NCBI GenBank assembly: GCA_023091665.1
Contig: JALJCQ010000011.1
Span: forward strand, 744,001 to 808,000
DNA from: Pythium myriotylum
Taxonomy: Eukaryota > Oomycota > Peronosporomycetes > Pythiales > Pythiaceae
DNA length: 64,000 bases
Reading direction: 5' to 3'
Position numbers and translations under genes: made by a program. Within the stretch, counting starts at the first letter, position 1. The number at the start of each line of letters is the position of its first letter. Under the pieces are notes generated by a model that was not told the origin of the DNA, made no database searches, and saw only the letters and a program-made list of their open reading frames with translations. Shown here one piece after another: positions 49,493-59,536 of the stretch.

Positions 49493-49960
49493 GCCCCCGC
49501 CGACCACTCTCACTGAAACCACATTTCACGAGAGCGAGGATCTCTTCGAAGTCCAGAGACTGATCTGTTCGAAGAGATCGGCCTCGTCTTGTGCATCGTC
49601 CGCTTGTCCGTGTCCCATCGCGACTCACGCTGCTTGGAACGTTCGCGGCGCTCGGCTGGTGGATACGCGGCGGTTCCGAAGAAGGTCCATCGAAGAGCGG
49701 CGAGGATCCTCGGTATCTTGCGCGGACTTCTCTCGCGACTGTCTCACCCCCTCGCAACTTGGCGCAGGAGGCCAATGGGTGGCACACCCATCAGCCGGGG
49801 GGCACGTGGCGGAGGTCAAGGAACGAAATTGCCACTCATCCGGCCCCTTCGCTCGAGGGTTCAAAAGGAGGAGGCGTCCGAGCCGGCGGACCCATCCTCC
49901 TCTTTCTCTGGGTGCAGATCTGACCAATACGACGACAGCAGGCCTCCTGTTCTTTGGTGC

Positions 49961-49980
49961 GGGGGGGGGGGGGGGGGGGG
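49961..49980. repeat. Poly-G tract (G20)
   Basis: Twenty consecutive G on the plus strand about 320 bp upstream of FFP-2. It is prone to length variation and capable of quadruplex formation. A sequencing or assembly artefact is possible. Confidence 0.7.
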
Positions 49981-50301
49981 AAGAGGGGGCGTCCACTCGT
50001 TCCACGCCACGCACACACCACTTTCGCCAAGCGAGACGCCTGAGCAGCGACGGCAAGCCAGGACATCCATTACTCGCCGCACCCCTTCAACAGTCTCGAC
50101 GGCGCGAGCCTCCGGCTGGTCTGTCGCTGCTGTTACCTACTCTGAACGTACACTTCCGCCAGCGACCGATCCGACTTGATAGCGAGAGCTCCCGTTCGTC
50201 CCTTCGCGCGCTGTCGCTCGCCCGCGAAAGACGACACTCACGAATCTTAGAACGCTTGGAGCGTACAGATATTACCTCGCCAACTCGAGACGAAAGCCGA
50301 C

Positions 50302-50952
50302 ATGAGCGCCACCACGAGCGACCGAGGGCGCAGCCAGACGCTGCCTGACGAGCAGCCACGGGCGCGGCGGGATGAGCGTCGCTCCGCACGCCCGTTCCGC
50401 GCCGCGCCGCTCGTCGACGTCGAGGGCGACGGTCAACCGCCGCAGGAGAAGAAGAGCAAGATGCGAAGCTTCCTCAAGGCCATCGGCTTCGGCTGCTTCT
50501 TCCGCGGGGACTCCAAGCGCAACGAAGACGATGCCCACACCGCGGACGGCGTGCGCCACAGCCGCTTCAGTCGCAAGCCGCGCAAGGCCGCCGCTCTCCG
50601 CGCGATCACGATCGAGGACGCGCGGCACGCATTCAACCAGAACGTTCTCGACTCGGAGGATGGCTCGGTGGTCTCGGGGTACGCCGGCACGCAGCCGGGA
50701 AATCCCTACGTGCTGTTCCTCGGCACGGAGAAGAACGCCAACTTCAAGCCCGATCCTTCGCGCGTGCGAAGCAACACGGACGATCCACAGATCATGGACC
50801 TCTCAGAGCTGCGTCCATCCATGCATGAGCGCGCACTGCCTGTCTTCTTCACGCCGCCGCCTCCGGATATTGTCGCGGCCGTCACGCCACGCAGGAAAAG
50901 CTTCCGGTTCAACGACTCGCCCCCGCGATCGCCCGTCGGCGCGTCCGCGTAG
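50302..50952 (+). CDS. FFP-2: unrecognised small protein, related to FFP-1 and FFP-3 (216 aa)
   Basis: Single exon with ATG at 50302; an internal ATG at 50461 would start the protein exactly where FFP-3 starts. A charged leader is followed by MRSFLKAIGFGCFFRGD (54-70), then a basic linker, YVLFLGTEKNANF (about 135) and ALPVFFTPPPPDI (about 179-191), ending in a basic tail. The block MR-x-F-x-x-AIG-x-G-x-x-F is nearly the same as in FFP-3. The glycine/cysteine-rich amphipathic segment could associate with membrane and the Cys could be acylated; this is inference. Function unknown. Confidence 0.68.
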   Translation: MSATTSDRGRSQTLPDEQPRARRDERRSARPFRAAPLVDVEGDGQPPQEKKSKMRSFLKAIGFGCFFRGDSKRNEDDAHTADGVRHSRFSRKPRKAAALRAITIEDARHAFNQNVLDSEDGSVVSGYAGTQPGNPYVLFLGTEKNANFKPDPSRVRSNTDDPQIMDLSELRPSMHERALPVFFTPPPPDIVAAVTPRRKSFRFNDSPPRSPVGASA

Positions 50953-52061
50953 AAGCCCATGAGCGGAAGCTCCGTCGATGTTTCGGATGTATATATTTTT
51001 TGAACGCCTCCACCAAATGGACCCCACGCGCTCGTTACCGCAGCAGGCCGATGCGCGCAAGAGACTCAAGCAACACACGAACGAAGTAAATACAGCATGC
51101 AACACGCCGAATGCCCTCCATAGTACTACACTCAACGGCAGACACGAGCAGCCGTGGCTGAAGACCTCGCCGATGGGGCGAGAGCCACTCGACAAGGCCA
51201 TGGCACCAGAGCCCAGCGAGACGGATTCCTCCATTCCCCTCTCGGTGCAGTTGTCGACCAAACAAAAGATATCGAATGAACGATCTTACCATCTCTGTCT
51301 GAACATAAGAGCAGCTCGTAGGACTCATGCATGGCCTTTTTCATGCTTCAAACACAGAACTCCACAGATCAGCCCAATCGTGCACCCGCTCACGCGCGCG
51401 AGTCAACGAATGGAGCCGCTTCGATGTTTGCTTCGAAAACTCCTCTATCCCATGCGGGAGAGAGAGAGAGAGTGACTCATGCCGCGACAATTATCGAATG
51501 TCTGACGAGCAGCTCCAGAGTAGAAGAGCTCGCATGCGGGTCAGCTGCTCTGCCGAGTCACGGCGCGAGGCTCGTCCACAGACTCGCGGCATATTGCACC
51601 ACGGGCAGACGCCGCCGCCGCAGAGTTTCTACATTCAGCTGAGCCCATCGGCTGCTTGCGTTGGGACGCTCGAAGCCTTCAAGGTCTGCGTGGCAGACCC
51701 ATTCCCAGCTGGGCCCAAGTCATCACACCGTGGGACCGGACAGAGCACGGCATCTAGTGAACCGTATACTCTGATCAAGTCAGAATGGCCGAATATTTGG
51801 CCGACGGTTTCCCTGATCCCACCTGTCGAATCCGGTCGAGCAAGCGTCGCGATGGCGAGATTGAACTGCTCAATGGGTGGCATGGAGTCAGAGCTGTTCA
51901 AGAGCTCCAGCTGGAGGGGGTGTCTCCCAGCGCATCGACAGGGACGAGCAGGGTGCTGAGCTTTGGAAAAGATGGTCTCATTACAGAATTTTCCCGACTG
52001 AGCTCAGGTCGCATTCGCAGACGTGCCCAGTACTCCCACGACCCCAACTGCTCTATCCAAC
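50953..52061. other. Intergenic region FFP-2/FFP-3
   Basis: 1.1 kb. Open frames exist but none has supporting similarity. A GA run lies near 51458-51473. Confidence 0.45.
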
Positions 52062-52490
52062 ATGCGAGGCTTCATGCGTGCGATTGGCCTAGGCGGCCTT
52101 TTCAAACAGTCAGCGCGCCACTCGGGCAAGCAACGGCACCCATCAACGGGCCGCGCTATGGGCTCCCTCGCTCCGGTTGACGACATCCAACTCACGATGC
52201 CCGATCAGAACGCCGCGCGCCTGTCCACGCGCACACACGCCACTGCCCGCCGTGAAAGCAGCGTCTACGAGGCGCCGCAATTCCTCTTCTTCTGCGGCTC
52301 CGACAACTCGGGCGTCGCGGCCGCGCGCCGCGGAGGCTACCAGGCCGGCGCGAAGGACTTTTCGTTCGAGAGCGCCGAGGTCCAGGCCCGCGCCTCGACC
52401 AAGTCGCCCAAGATCGTCGCTCCGCAGATCTCGCATCGCATGCCCGTGTTCTTCGCGCCGCAGCACGTGATGCCGAACTCGTTCGAGTGA
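52062..52490 (+). CDS. FFP-3: unrecognised small protein, related to FFP-2 (142 aa)
   Basis: Single exon, first in-frame ATG 52062. It begins directly with MRGFMRAIGLGGLFKQS, the counterpart of FFP-2 residues 54-70. QFLFFCGSDNSG (about 72-83) and RMPVFFAPQHVMPN close to the C-terminus complete the shared three-motif pattern. Of the three genes this is the most compact, so it probably shows the minimal family unit. GC at third positions is high. No known domain recognised. Confidence 0.68.
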   Translation: MRGFMRAIGLGGLFKQSARHSGKQRHPSTGRAMGSLAPVDDIQLTMPDQNAARLSTRTHATARRESSVYEAPQFLFFCGSDNSGVAAARRGGYQAGAKDFSFESAEVQARASTKSPKIVAPQISHRMPVFFAPQHVMPNSFE

Positions 52491-53106
52491 GCCCAATGGG
52501 CGCGCTCGTTCTCTCACTCCACAGAATGAGAGAACACACGAGCTGATCCGGCTCGCCGACCAGCAAAACTCCCCTCCACAAGACGAGTGCCTTCACCCAA
52601 GCGAAGCGCTCGCAGCCAACGAGCTCCACTCGATTTGACGGCGTGTCCCCCTGTTGTCAAGTTTTATCCTCAAGGATCTGCTTGTCCCAGACGTCCCGTC
52701 GTCACTTCGGTGGGGCCGTACATGAGAACCAAATCTCGTCGAGCCGTGTGCAAAGGTACACATCGACTCCCCACCGCGCTACCATACCCCATCTTATCTA
52801 TTCAGCTATCTTCCTTGTACAAGACTATCCGCCACCCGCTTTTCTCCGTCGGAAGAGAACAGCACTCGTCCCAGGCGTTCGTGATAACCCTTCAACATCG
52901 TGCAGTAGTGAAGCCCATTCTGACCAGGCCTGCAGAAGAGAATGCCGAGGCCTCGGCTTAATGATGTCACTATAAATACGACGTTGACCTTCTTCCAATC
53001 CCCATGATCTTAGTCAGAATGCTCACCTGTTTATCAAGCAGCTCTTTCGCCTTTCGCCTACCCAGGGAAAAAGTGTCAAACTCCCACGATTTTCGCGATC
53101 ACAGAA
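52491..53106. other. Intergenic region
   Basis: 616 bp without a supported gene. A TATA-like stretch (ACTATAAATACGA near 52971) lies about 135 bp upstream of the next ATG. Confidence 0.45.
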
Positions 53107-54763
53107 ATGCCTGTGCCCACGAAGGCGAAGGGACTGGCAGAAGCGGACCTCCGTCCACAGTCGCGGAGTGTGCTAGACCACAGAAGACGACGACTTTTTC
53201 AAATTCTCGAGCGAGAGGCTCGCGGCACGCAGACAATTCGTGGAGTCAAGAGCCTCCCGTCGTTACCCGTGGCGTCATCTGCGTCGACCCTGGTCGAATG
53301 CCCGTCGCCACTGCTCGTCAAGAGCACCCCAAACTTGTCCCCCCTGCGTACAGATCGGTCACCGATAAGACAGATCACAGCACGAACTACAAGGCTGGTC
53401 AATGTCGAGCCTAGCCCAAGAATCCATCAGCACACAGACCAAACTCCGTCTAGGCGTATACTGGACGAGGAGGTCGAACGGTGAGCGCCTGCTCGCTCAT
53501 GCGAACCCTATTCAGTAGTCATTATTTCAGACCTCTTAGCACTAGACAGTTCGAGTCAATTGAGAAGAGTCACGCCCAACAGCTTGCTAAAGAGCTGAAG
53601 AATACTCAGCTAGAGCAGGTTTGAGCCCTTCTCCTCAATTGGATGCCGAGTTCTTTTCAGGCAAAGTTCTCTTACACAGGCTCAAAACAAACGAACACGC
53701 CAACTGGAACGAAAGATCGATGCGCAAGCGGACGCAGAAGTTATGGATTGGGAACGAACACAGCTAGCTTTAATGGACCAGGCTCGGCGAACGGAGAAAC
53801 AGATAGAGCTTCTGGACTTGAGAGAGTCACAGCTCCATTCCCTCGAGATTCATCGTAGCCAAGCAAGTGCTACAAAAATCATTCAGCACTTCTTCGACCG
53901 TCTGGCTGTTTTGGACCCGTTTTCAGCGATCGAGATGTTCGAATCAAAGCAAAGCGAGCTGATTCGGTGTTGCGTTGGTCTGCTGGGACCATCGACCGAG
54001 CAGCGAGAGCTGGAAAATTTCGAGGTCGGGTTGGTGGTGTTGACAAGCGTTACGATTATCCCTGATTTGCCTTTGGGTTTGTAGGAAAAACTGCGAAGTG
54101 CGCTGCGAAGAGAAGAGAAGCTCTTACGGCATCGAGTGCACGCTGCGCAACGAGAAGAGGTGTGTACGAATTTGTTTGGGCACAGTCAACAATCCTATCT
54201 AATCGAGTTTTGCAGGAAGTCAATAGGATAAAACAAAGCGAGGTCGCTGAGTTGAAAAAGGCTCAGTACAGCGATATTCTGCGGCACCTCGCATCGAAGG
54301 TAGAAGAGAGGAGAAGAGAGTCGACACTTCGGAACGAACTAGCTGCCCAGCAAGAAGTGCTGGATAGAAGATATCAAGCGACACAAATTTTGAAAAAGCA
54401 TCGAAATTTGGACTTGAGTTTGGTGTGTTGAGCTCTCGAGCTTGAAGAATACTGCCTGGCTGACTGTACTATGGCCATGGAGCAGAGACTCAAAGAGCAA
54501 GTTCTTCGGAATGAGTCTGAGCAGAAAACTGTCTCGTTGCGTTTGGACGGCAAATCCAATCCGGTAAGCCAGGTGGTTAGAAGCGTCCAGTGCGTACTCT
54601 TATCGTTGGAATGTTGATTGTACCGCAGGCGCTATGGACCCCGTACTGGACCGAGGAGACAATTGACGTGTTTGACGAGGCTGATCGCGTTCGAAAGTCA
54701 GACATGTCGCCACCTGAGCGACAACAAATTTTCGCAAAAAAGAAGTGTCAGTGGTACGATTGA
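53107..54763 (+). CDS. Coiled-coil protein of unknown function, seven exons (433 aa)
   Basis: CDS inferred as 53107-53480, 53531-53618, 53680-54024, 54085-54159, 54216-54422, 54486-54563 and 54629-54763. All introns are 50-65 nt GT..AG and frame is kept throughout. The border of exon 6 is the least certain. The first 120 residues are basic and disordered (Ser/Pro/Arg). From about 125 onwards the protein is a long charged helix (QLAKELKNTQLEQ, RQLERKIDAQADAEVMDWERTQL, EKLRSALRREEKLLRHRV), interrupted by IIQHFFDRLAVLDPFSAIEMF. The C-terminus ALWTPYWTEETIDVFDEADRVR is distinctive. I do not recognise the family. A cytoskeletal or flagellar role is possible but unsupported. Its 3' end converges with Rpn9, 74 bp apart. 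Confidence 0.7.
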
Positions 54764-54837
54764 AACACAGGAGTGTACGGAACGACGAGTTTTCAAATCA
54801 TGTGGGGGCTGTTGAGACAACCAAAAGGCCCAAGTAT

Positions 54838-56317
54838 TTATTGGAACAGTTCTGGCGTCTGCTCCTCAACGTAAAGAAGCGTCGAGTTGACCTTCTTACC
54901 CCAGCTGTCAAGACGAGAAACGAGCTCCGCAAGCTGCGAGTTATCCAGGACGCGAGGCTGCATGCGAAAATCCAACGTAAGAGTTGTGAACAACCAAATG
55001 CCTCTTTGTGATCATCGCACCTGAACCCATGAAACGCGAACAATGCCATCGACTTGGTCAATGGAGCCCTTGATTAAGCCTAGCGACAGCGCTCGCATCA
55101 CGAGCCACTCAACTTGATCCACAGGAAGACGCGTCACTTCCGCGATTTCTACAAAAGAGATGTTTCGTTCGTGTGACGGTCGCTGGAATACCAGCACCAT
55201 CAATGCCAGCAACGCGACCTTCTCCTTAATGTACTCGCGCTTAGTGGCGAGAGCAGGTTGGGAGTTGAACTCGGCCGAGTTGGTGGCGACGATCTCGTTG
55301 AACTTGTCAATATCACCTTTACTGAACGCGTGGAGCAAGTCCGAAAGCCACTGCTTGTCGGTGTTCTCCAGCGCACGAAGGATAGGGGTCGCAATCTTTC
55401 CATTAAGACAGGTCAATAAATCTAGAGCACGCAATCATAATAATACCAATAGAAACGCACCACTTCACCGAAGTTGAAGACACCATCTCCAGTCATGGCG
55501 GCAATGCTGATGTTCACGGCCAGGTCGAAGCGTTCCTGCGGTGGCATTTCGTCGTACTGCGTGTAGGCGAGGAACATCAGCGCGTTCTTGTAGAACTTGC
55601 TCGCTGGTCCCTTGGCACCGTAGTAGTCGCACGCCACGCGGTAGTAAGCGGAGTGGACTACTGGCTCAGCGCCGACGAGTCCTTCAACGATCTGCAATTG
55701 TTCATCGAGCGTCGCTTTGACCTCCGCATGAAATTCCGCACCACGACGCAGCTTCCACCGCGCGATCTGCATTTTGCAGAGCAGAGACGCCTCAAATTCG
55801 GTCTTGCTGTTAATCTGAGCCGCGATCGACTCGAGGAAAGCCTGTCCTTCGGCGGGATCTACAATGCATCGACGGCGAGTGTGACGTTTGCTTCCTCGTC
55901 AACGATACGGTGCATGCACACGCCACCCACCAGTGAACTGCTCGCTGATCTCTGTGCAAATGGAAACCAAGCGAATCTGGTTCAGCTTGTCCTGGAACGA
56001 CTTGATAAACTCCGTGTAGAGCTATAGACAAGATCCGCGGTCAGCGCCGAGCAATCCAACCGGCCCCACGAAGTCTCCAACCTTGGGCAGATTCGGCGGC
56101 GACTTGCGCGAGGCTGGGTCCTTGACGAACACCTCGAGCTCGCCCGTAAGTTCATGGTAGAGCCTGCAATGGCACAGCGCTGTGAGCATTTCCAGCAGCC
56201 CCAGTGGGCCTCTCGCGACGGGGAGACGCACTTGCGGGACTGGAGGTCCTTGAGGTACTGATACTTGTTCGCGAGGTCCGGGTACGCGGCCTTTTCGCGC
56301 GCAATGAAGTCGGCCAT
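54838..56317 (-). CDS. PSMD13: 26S proteasome lid subunit Rpn9/PSMD13, six exons (383 aa)
   Basis: CDS inferred as 56317-56232, 56163-56082, 56021-55931, 55858-55461, 55395-55021 and 54957-54838, total 1152 nt in frame. Each junction reproduces the expected Rpn9 sequence: SRK-LYHELT, LPK-LYTEFI, FT-DPAEGQAF, FNFGEV-IATPIL and VSWVQ-PRVLD. The C-terminal PCI domain has SFVEIAEVTRLPVDQVEWLVMRALSLGLIKGSIDQVD, followed by the terminal helix ending TPELFQ that packs into the lid bundle. It stabilises the proteasome lid in the nucleus and cytosol. At 383 residues it is close to the animal length. An antisense ORF covers the last exon and should not be annotated. Confidence 0.93.
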
Positions 56318-56623
56318 AGCGCTCGCTCCTGTTTCCTCGTGCTTCGGGGGAAGCAGCTTTTGGATCGCGAAGGGGAGCTGTCGGGCGAACTATTCCCAGC
56401 AACTAGCCTCTTTCTCTGTGAGTATTACATGTGTAGACGCTACTGATTCATTATATTACTTTTCGGGACTATTTACTGGATTTGAGATACAGCACCCAAT
56501 GTTCGGTTTCGTAATTGCGAAAAAGTCACTCAACTCACGCCAGAAACGGGGGCTCCTGTGATGGATGAAGGCGGCGGCAGATGGCCCACTTCCTGACTTG
56601 CCGAGTGACTCACGACCTGGCTC
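56318..56623. promoter_or_regulatory. Bidirectional promoter region Rpn9 / multi-PH protein
   Basis: 306 bp between divergent ATGs. No gene or clear box identified. Confidence 0.45.
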
Positions 56624-59272
56624 ATGGCCTCGTCGCCGCTCGCCGCGCCGGCGCCGCTGCGCAAGGGCTCCTCGGCGCTCGGCCGCGTGCCCAAGAAACC
56701 CACGACCGGGAGCTACTGCGACCACTCGGGCTGGGGCAGCAAGCAGGGCAGCATCATCAAGAACTGGAAGCGCCGCTACTTCGTGCTCAAAGGACTCGAA
56801 CTCATCTACTTCACCGAGCGCTCGCCCAGCGGCAAAGGGCTCAACGAGAAAGGACGCCTCAAGGTCGCGGCCGTCGAGTTCACGCCCGACTTCCACAACG
56901 CGCTCGTGGTCTTCGGCACGCTCAAGAACCAAAAAATGGCCGTCCAGTTCGAGAGCAACGACGACTGCAAAGAGTGGATGGCCAAGATCCGAGAGGCGCT
57001 CCAGAACGCCGCGAAAGAGGCCGAAAACGCCCGTAAAAAGACGAGAAACAAAGTCGGCGCGGCAGCCATGGAGGGGTGGCTCTTCAAAGAGGGGCAAAAT
57101 TTCAAGACCTGGAAGAAACGGTACATGACGCTCACGGGAAAGCTACTGCAGTACAGCGAAGCGCAAGGAGAGCCGCCGAAAGGAGAGGTGCGCGTGCAGA
57201 GCGTCAACATCAACAAATCGCGCAAGTTCGCGCTCGATATTTATTCCGACAACAACCGCATCCTACGAATCGCCGGCGATTCGTTCGAGACCATCGAGGC
57301 CTGGGACCGCGCCCTCGCCCGCGCGATTCGACGCGCTCCGTGCTTTGGCGAATCGTTTTCGAGCCAACCGGCTCCTTTTCTGGGCATGGACTCGAAACTG
57401 GACACAGACTGCGACGGATGGATGTACATGTGCGGCCAGCGGTCCTTGTCCTGGAAGAAGCGGTATTTCACACTCAAGGCCACTGTACTTCAGTATGCTG
57501 ACCATCCGGGTGAAAACTCAAAGGGCGAAGGCTCCGTGATCGATCTCAAACTGGGTTTCAAGGACTCGCAGCTCGAGATCAAGCTGGATGACGGCAAGTG
57601 GATCAGCGTGGCGATCGACTCAGATGAAGAGTATGACAAGTGGCTCACGGCGCTGTGTGATGTTCTCGATCGCATCCCATCTATGCTTGAGCGTGTCTCA
57701 GCCGGTCAGGGGCCGTCAAATCGGTTCATGTTCAATATGCCGAGCGCCGTTAGTGTCGCCGTCCGAGGATCAGAACGAAAGGGTAGCACGGCCTCGAACT
57801 TGTCTGGTTTGAATAACGAGCCCCTCATTCGCAAGAAAGGTTGGCTCAGGAAAGAAGGCCAACGGATGAAATCATGGAAGCGACGTTATTTCGTTCTGGA
57901 AGGCACTCGTCTCCACTACTACGAGAACATTGGTATGAAGTCCCTGAAGGGCGGTGGCGATGTGGAGCGAGTAGAAGTCAGCGACAAGCACACAAATGAG
58001 CTGGATATTTACTTTCGAGGGGGCCGTGTGCTTCACGTTGTTGGTGACTCTGCACACGATATCCGAGCGTGGATGGAAACACTCCAGCAAGCCAACCAAG
58101 TCAAGCCGGTCACTGCCAACCCATATAATATGCTCCAGCGATCGAGTACAATGGGCAGTAGCGGCTCTGATACAACGATGCGGTCGACTGATAACCACAC
58201 TGTGGATCCTCTTGAGTTCGGTAGAGGTTGGCTGCTGAAAGAAGGAAAGAACTTCAAGACGTGGAAGCAACGATACTTTGTCCTTCGCGAGCGATTGTTG
58301 GTCTACTCAAGAGGCACAGACGAGCCCTCTCTTGGAAGCGGAATCGTGGACCATGTTTCCTTCAGTGATGCGCGTCCGTTCGCGTTGAATGTGCAACTGA
58401 GCAATGGGCGCTTGATGACGCTCGTGGCAAGCATCGATGATGAGTTTCTCATGTGGTGTCGTGCATTTAAAGCGTGTTTCGAGTATCAGGGTGGGAATAA
58501 TAGTCACATGGAAGACCACGCCGGAATCGAGTACGACAGTGACAACGACAATAATGAGCACGACGGTGATGACGACGACGAGGATGAGGACGAGCACGGG
58601 TTCGTTGTCGACGGCGATGATGACGATGACGACATTGCGATACTCGATGATAAGGTGAAAGGCCCAGCGCTCCTCAAGAAGATGGACAGCGAGATCGAGG
58701 ACATCGATGAGATCGATGGGCTGAGCCTCGGCGATCGTGGCGAAGTCACGGCCACATTCAATGCGGACATGGTGATATGCAGTGGCTGGCTGCGGAAGCA
58801 AGGCGGTCATATCAAGTCATGGAAAGAACGTTACTTTACGCTCTATGGGACCACACTGCGCTACTTCAAGACGGAGAATGGGCCCTTCATCGGCGGCGCA
58901 ACAATTGTGCACGTCTTTATCATCCACACGCGCAAGCACAGCTTCGAGATGACGCTGGAAAATGGGCGTAAAATGGCTGTGCTTGCCGAGTCCGAAGGCG
59001 AAGCTGAGCGCTGGATTGATGCATTGCGACGAGCCATCTCGGCAGCCAAGGAGGAGAAAGCTGCGTTGGCACTGGCAAACGTCTCTGCCTCTCCTCCGCG
59101 AGCATCCTCCGCGCTCGCTGGCGGCGTTGGCCCCGCACCTGTTCGACCAAAGATCACGCGAGCACAGGGCAACTCGAGCCTCCTCATTGCACGATCCAGT
59201 GGATCGACAACGACCGTGGCAGATCAATCCCCCGACTCGGGAGAGACAAACGAACTCGTGTACCAAGTATAA
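56624..59272 (+). CDS. Protein with six pleckstrin-homology domains (882 aa)
   Basis: Single exon with ATG at 56624. Six PH domains follow each other at roughly 25-130, 146-245, 262-352, 404-497, 530-622 and 708-810. Each shows the GW-L-x-K-x-G...SWK-x-RYF-x-L start and a closing helix with W (EWMAKI, EAWDRALARA, DKWLTAL, RAWMETL, LMWCRAF, ERWIDAL). A strongly acidic stretch (about 625-670, many Asp) lies between PH5 and PH6. No enzymatic domain is present. PH domains bind phosphoinositides or proteins, so this looks like a multivalent membrane scaffold. The tandem arrangement resembles proteins abundant in oomycetes. Confidence 0.9.
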   Translation: MASSPLAAPAPLRKGSSALGRVPKKPTTGSYCDHSGWGSKQGSIIKNWKRRYFVLKGLELIYFTERSPSGKGLNEKGRLKVAAVEFTPDFHNALVVFGTLKNQKMAVQFESNDDCKEWMAKIREALQNAAKEAENARKKTRNKVGAAAMEGWLFKEGQNFKTWKKRYMTLTGKLLQYSEAQGEPPKGEVRVQSVNINKSRKFALDIYSDNNRILRIAGDSFETIEAWDRALARAIRRAPCFGESFSSQPAPFLGMDSKLDTDCDGWMYMCGQRSLSWKKRYFTLKATVLQYADHPGENSKGEGSVIDLKLGFKDSQLEIKLDDGKWISVAIDSDEEYDKWLTALCDVLDRIPSMLERVSAGQGPSNRFMFNMPSAVSVAVRGSERKGSTASNLSGLNNEPLIRKKGWLRKEGQRMKSWKRRYFVLEGTRLHYYENIGMKSLKGGGDVERVEVSDKHTNELDIYFRGGRVLHVVGDSAHDIRAWMETLQQANQVKPVTANPYNMLQRSSTMGSSGSDTTMRSTDNHTVDPLEFGRGWLLKEGKNFKTWKQRYFVLRERLLVYSRGTDEPSLGSGIVDHVSFSDARPFALNVQLSNGRLMTLVASIDDEFLMWCRAFKACFEYQGGNNSHMEDHAGIEYDSDNDNNEHDGDDDDEDEDEHGFVVDGDDDDDDIAILDDKVKGPALLKKMDSEIEDIDEIDGLSLGDRGEVTATFNADMVICSGWLRKQGGHIKSWKERYFTLYGTTLRYFKTENGPFIGGATIVHVFIIHTRKHSFEMTLENGRKMAVLAESEGEAERWIDALRRAISAAKEEKAALALANVSASPPRASSALAGGVGPAPVRPKITRAQGNSSLLIARSSGSTTTVADQSPDSGETNELVYQV

Positions 59273-59536
59273 TAGATTGACATTTGGAGTTTATCGATAC
59301 AAGTGCTTTTGATCTCCTTTCGATTCTCGCCAATCGCCGTGGCAGGTGCGTATGCCTGCATCCAATGAGACAAAGTGGAGAGAGATCTCCAACGATGAAT
59401 GGCCAGAGGTGCAGATGGGTGGCCAAATGATGGCTTGATAAGATCAAGGAGTTGGAGAAGCCACGGTGGCACTTGATCGACTACAAAGTCAGTGTTCCGA
59501 GCTGCCGAGCAGTGGGCAGTCACTTCGGAAACGGCA
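59273..59536. other. Intergenic region
   Basis: 264 bp upstream of MATE-1; no gene seen. Confidence 0.45.

Larger units (their letters stand above)
48965..50301. other. Intergenic region with simple repeats
   Basis: 1.3 kb. Frames are open by chance in the GC-rich part (49490-50300), but I support no gene. A CT run (49468-49492) and a run of 20 G (49961-49980) are the only clear features. Confidence 0.45.

Noticed and set aside
49591..50179. Several overlapping ORFs around the G20 tract
   Set aside because: All depend on reading through the homopolymer or simple repeats and show no motif.
51327..51959. 210-codon ORF between FFP-2 and FFP-3
   Set aside because: It has none of the three FFP motifs and no similarity to anything I recognise, and overlapping frames are equally open.
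54745..55011. Plus-strand 88-codon ORF after the coiled-coil gene
   Set aside because: It is antisense to the last exon of Rpn9 (54957-54838), whose minus-strand sequence matches the expected C-terminal helix.
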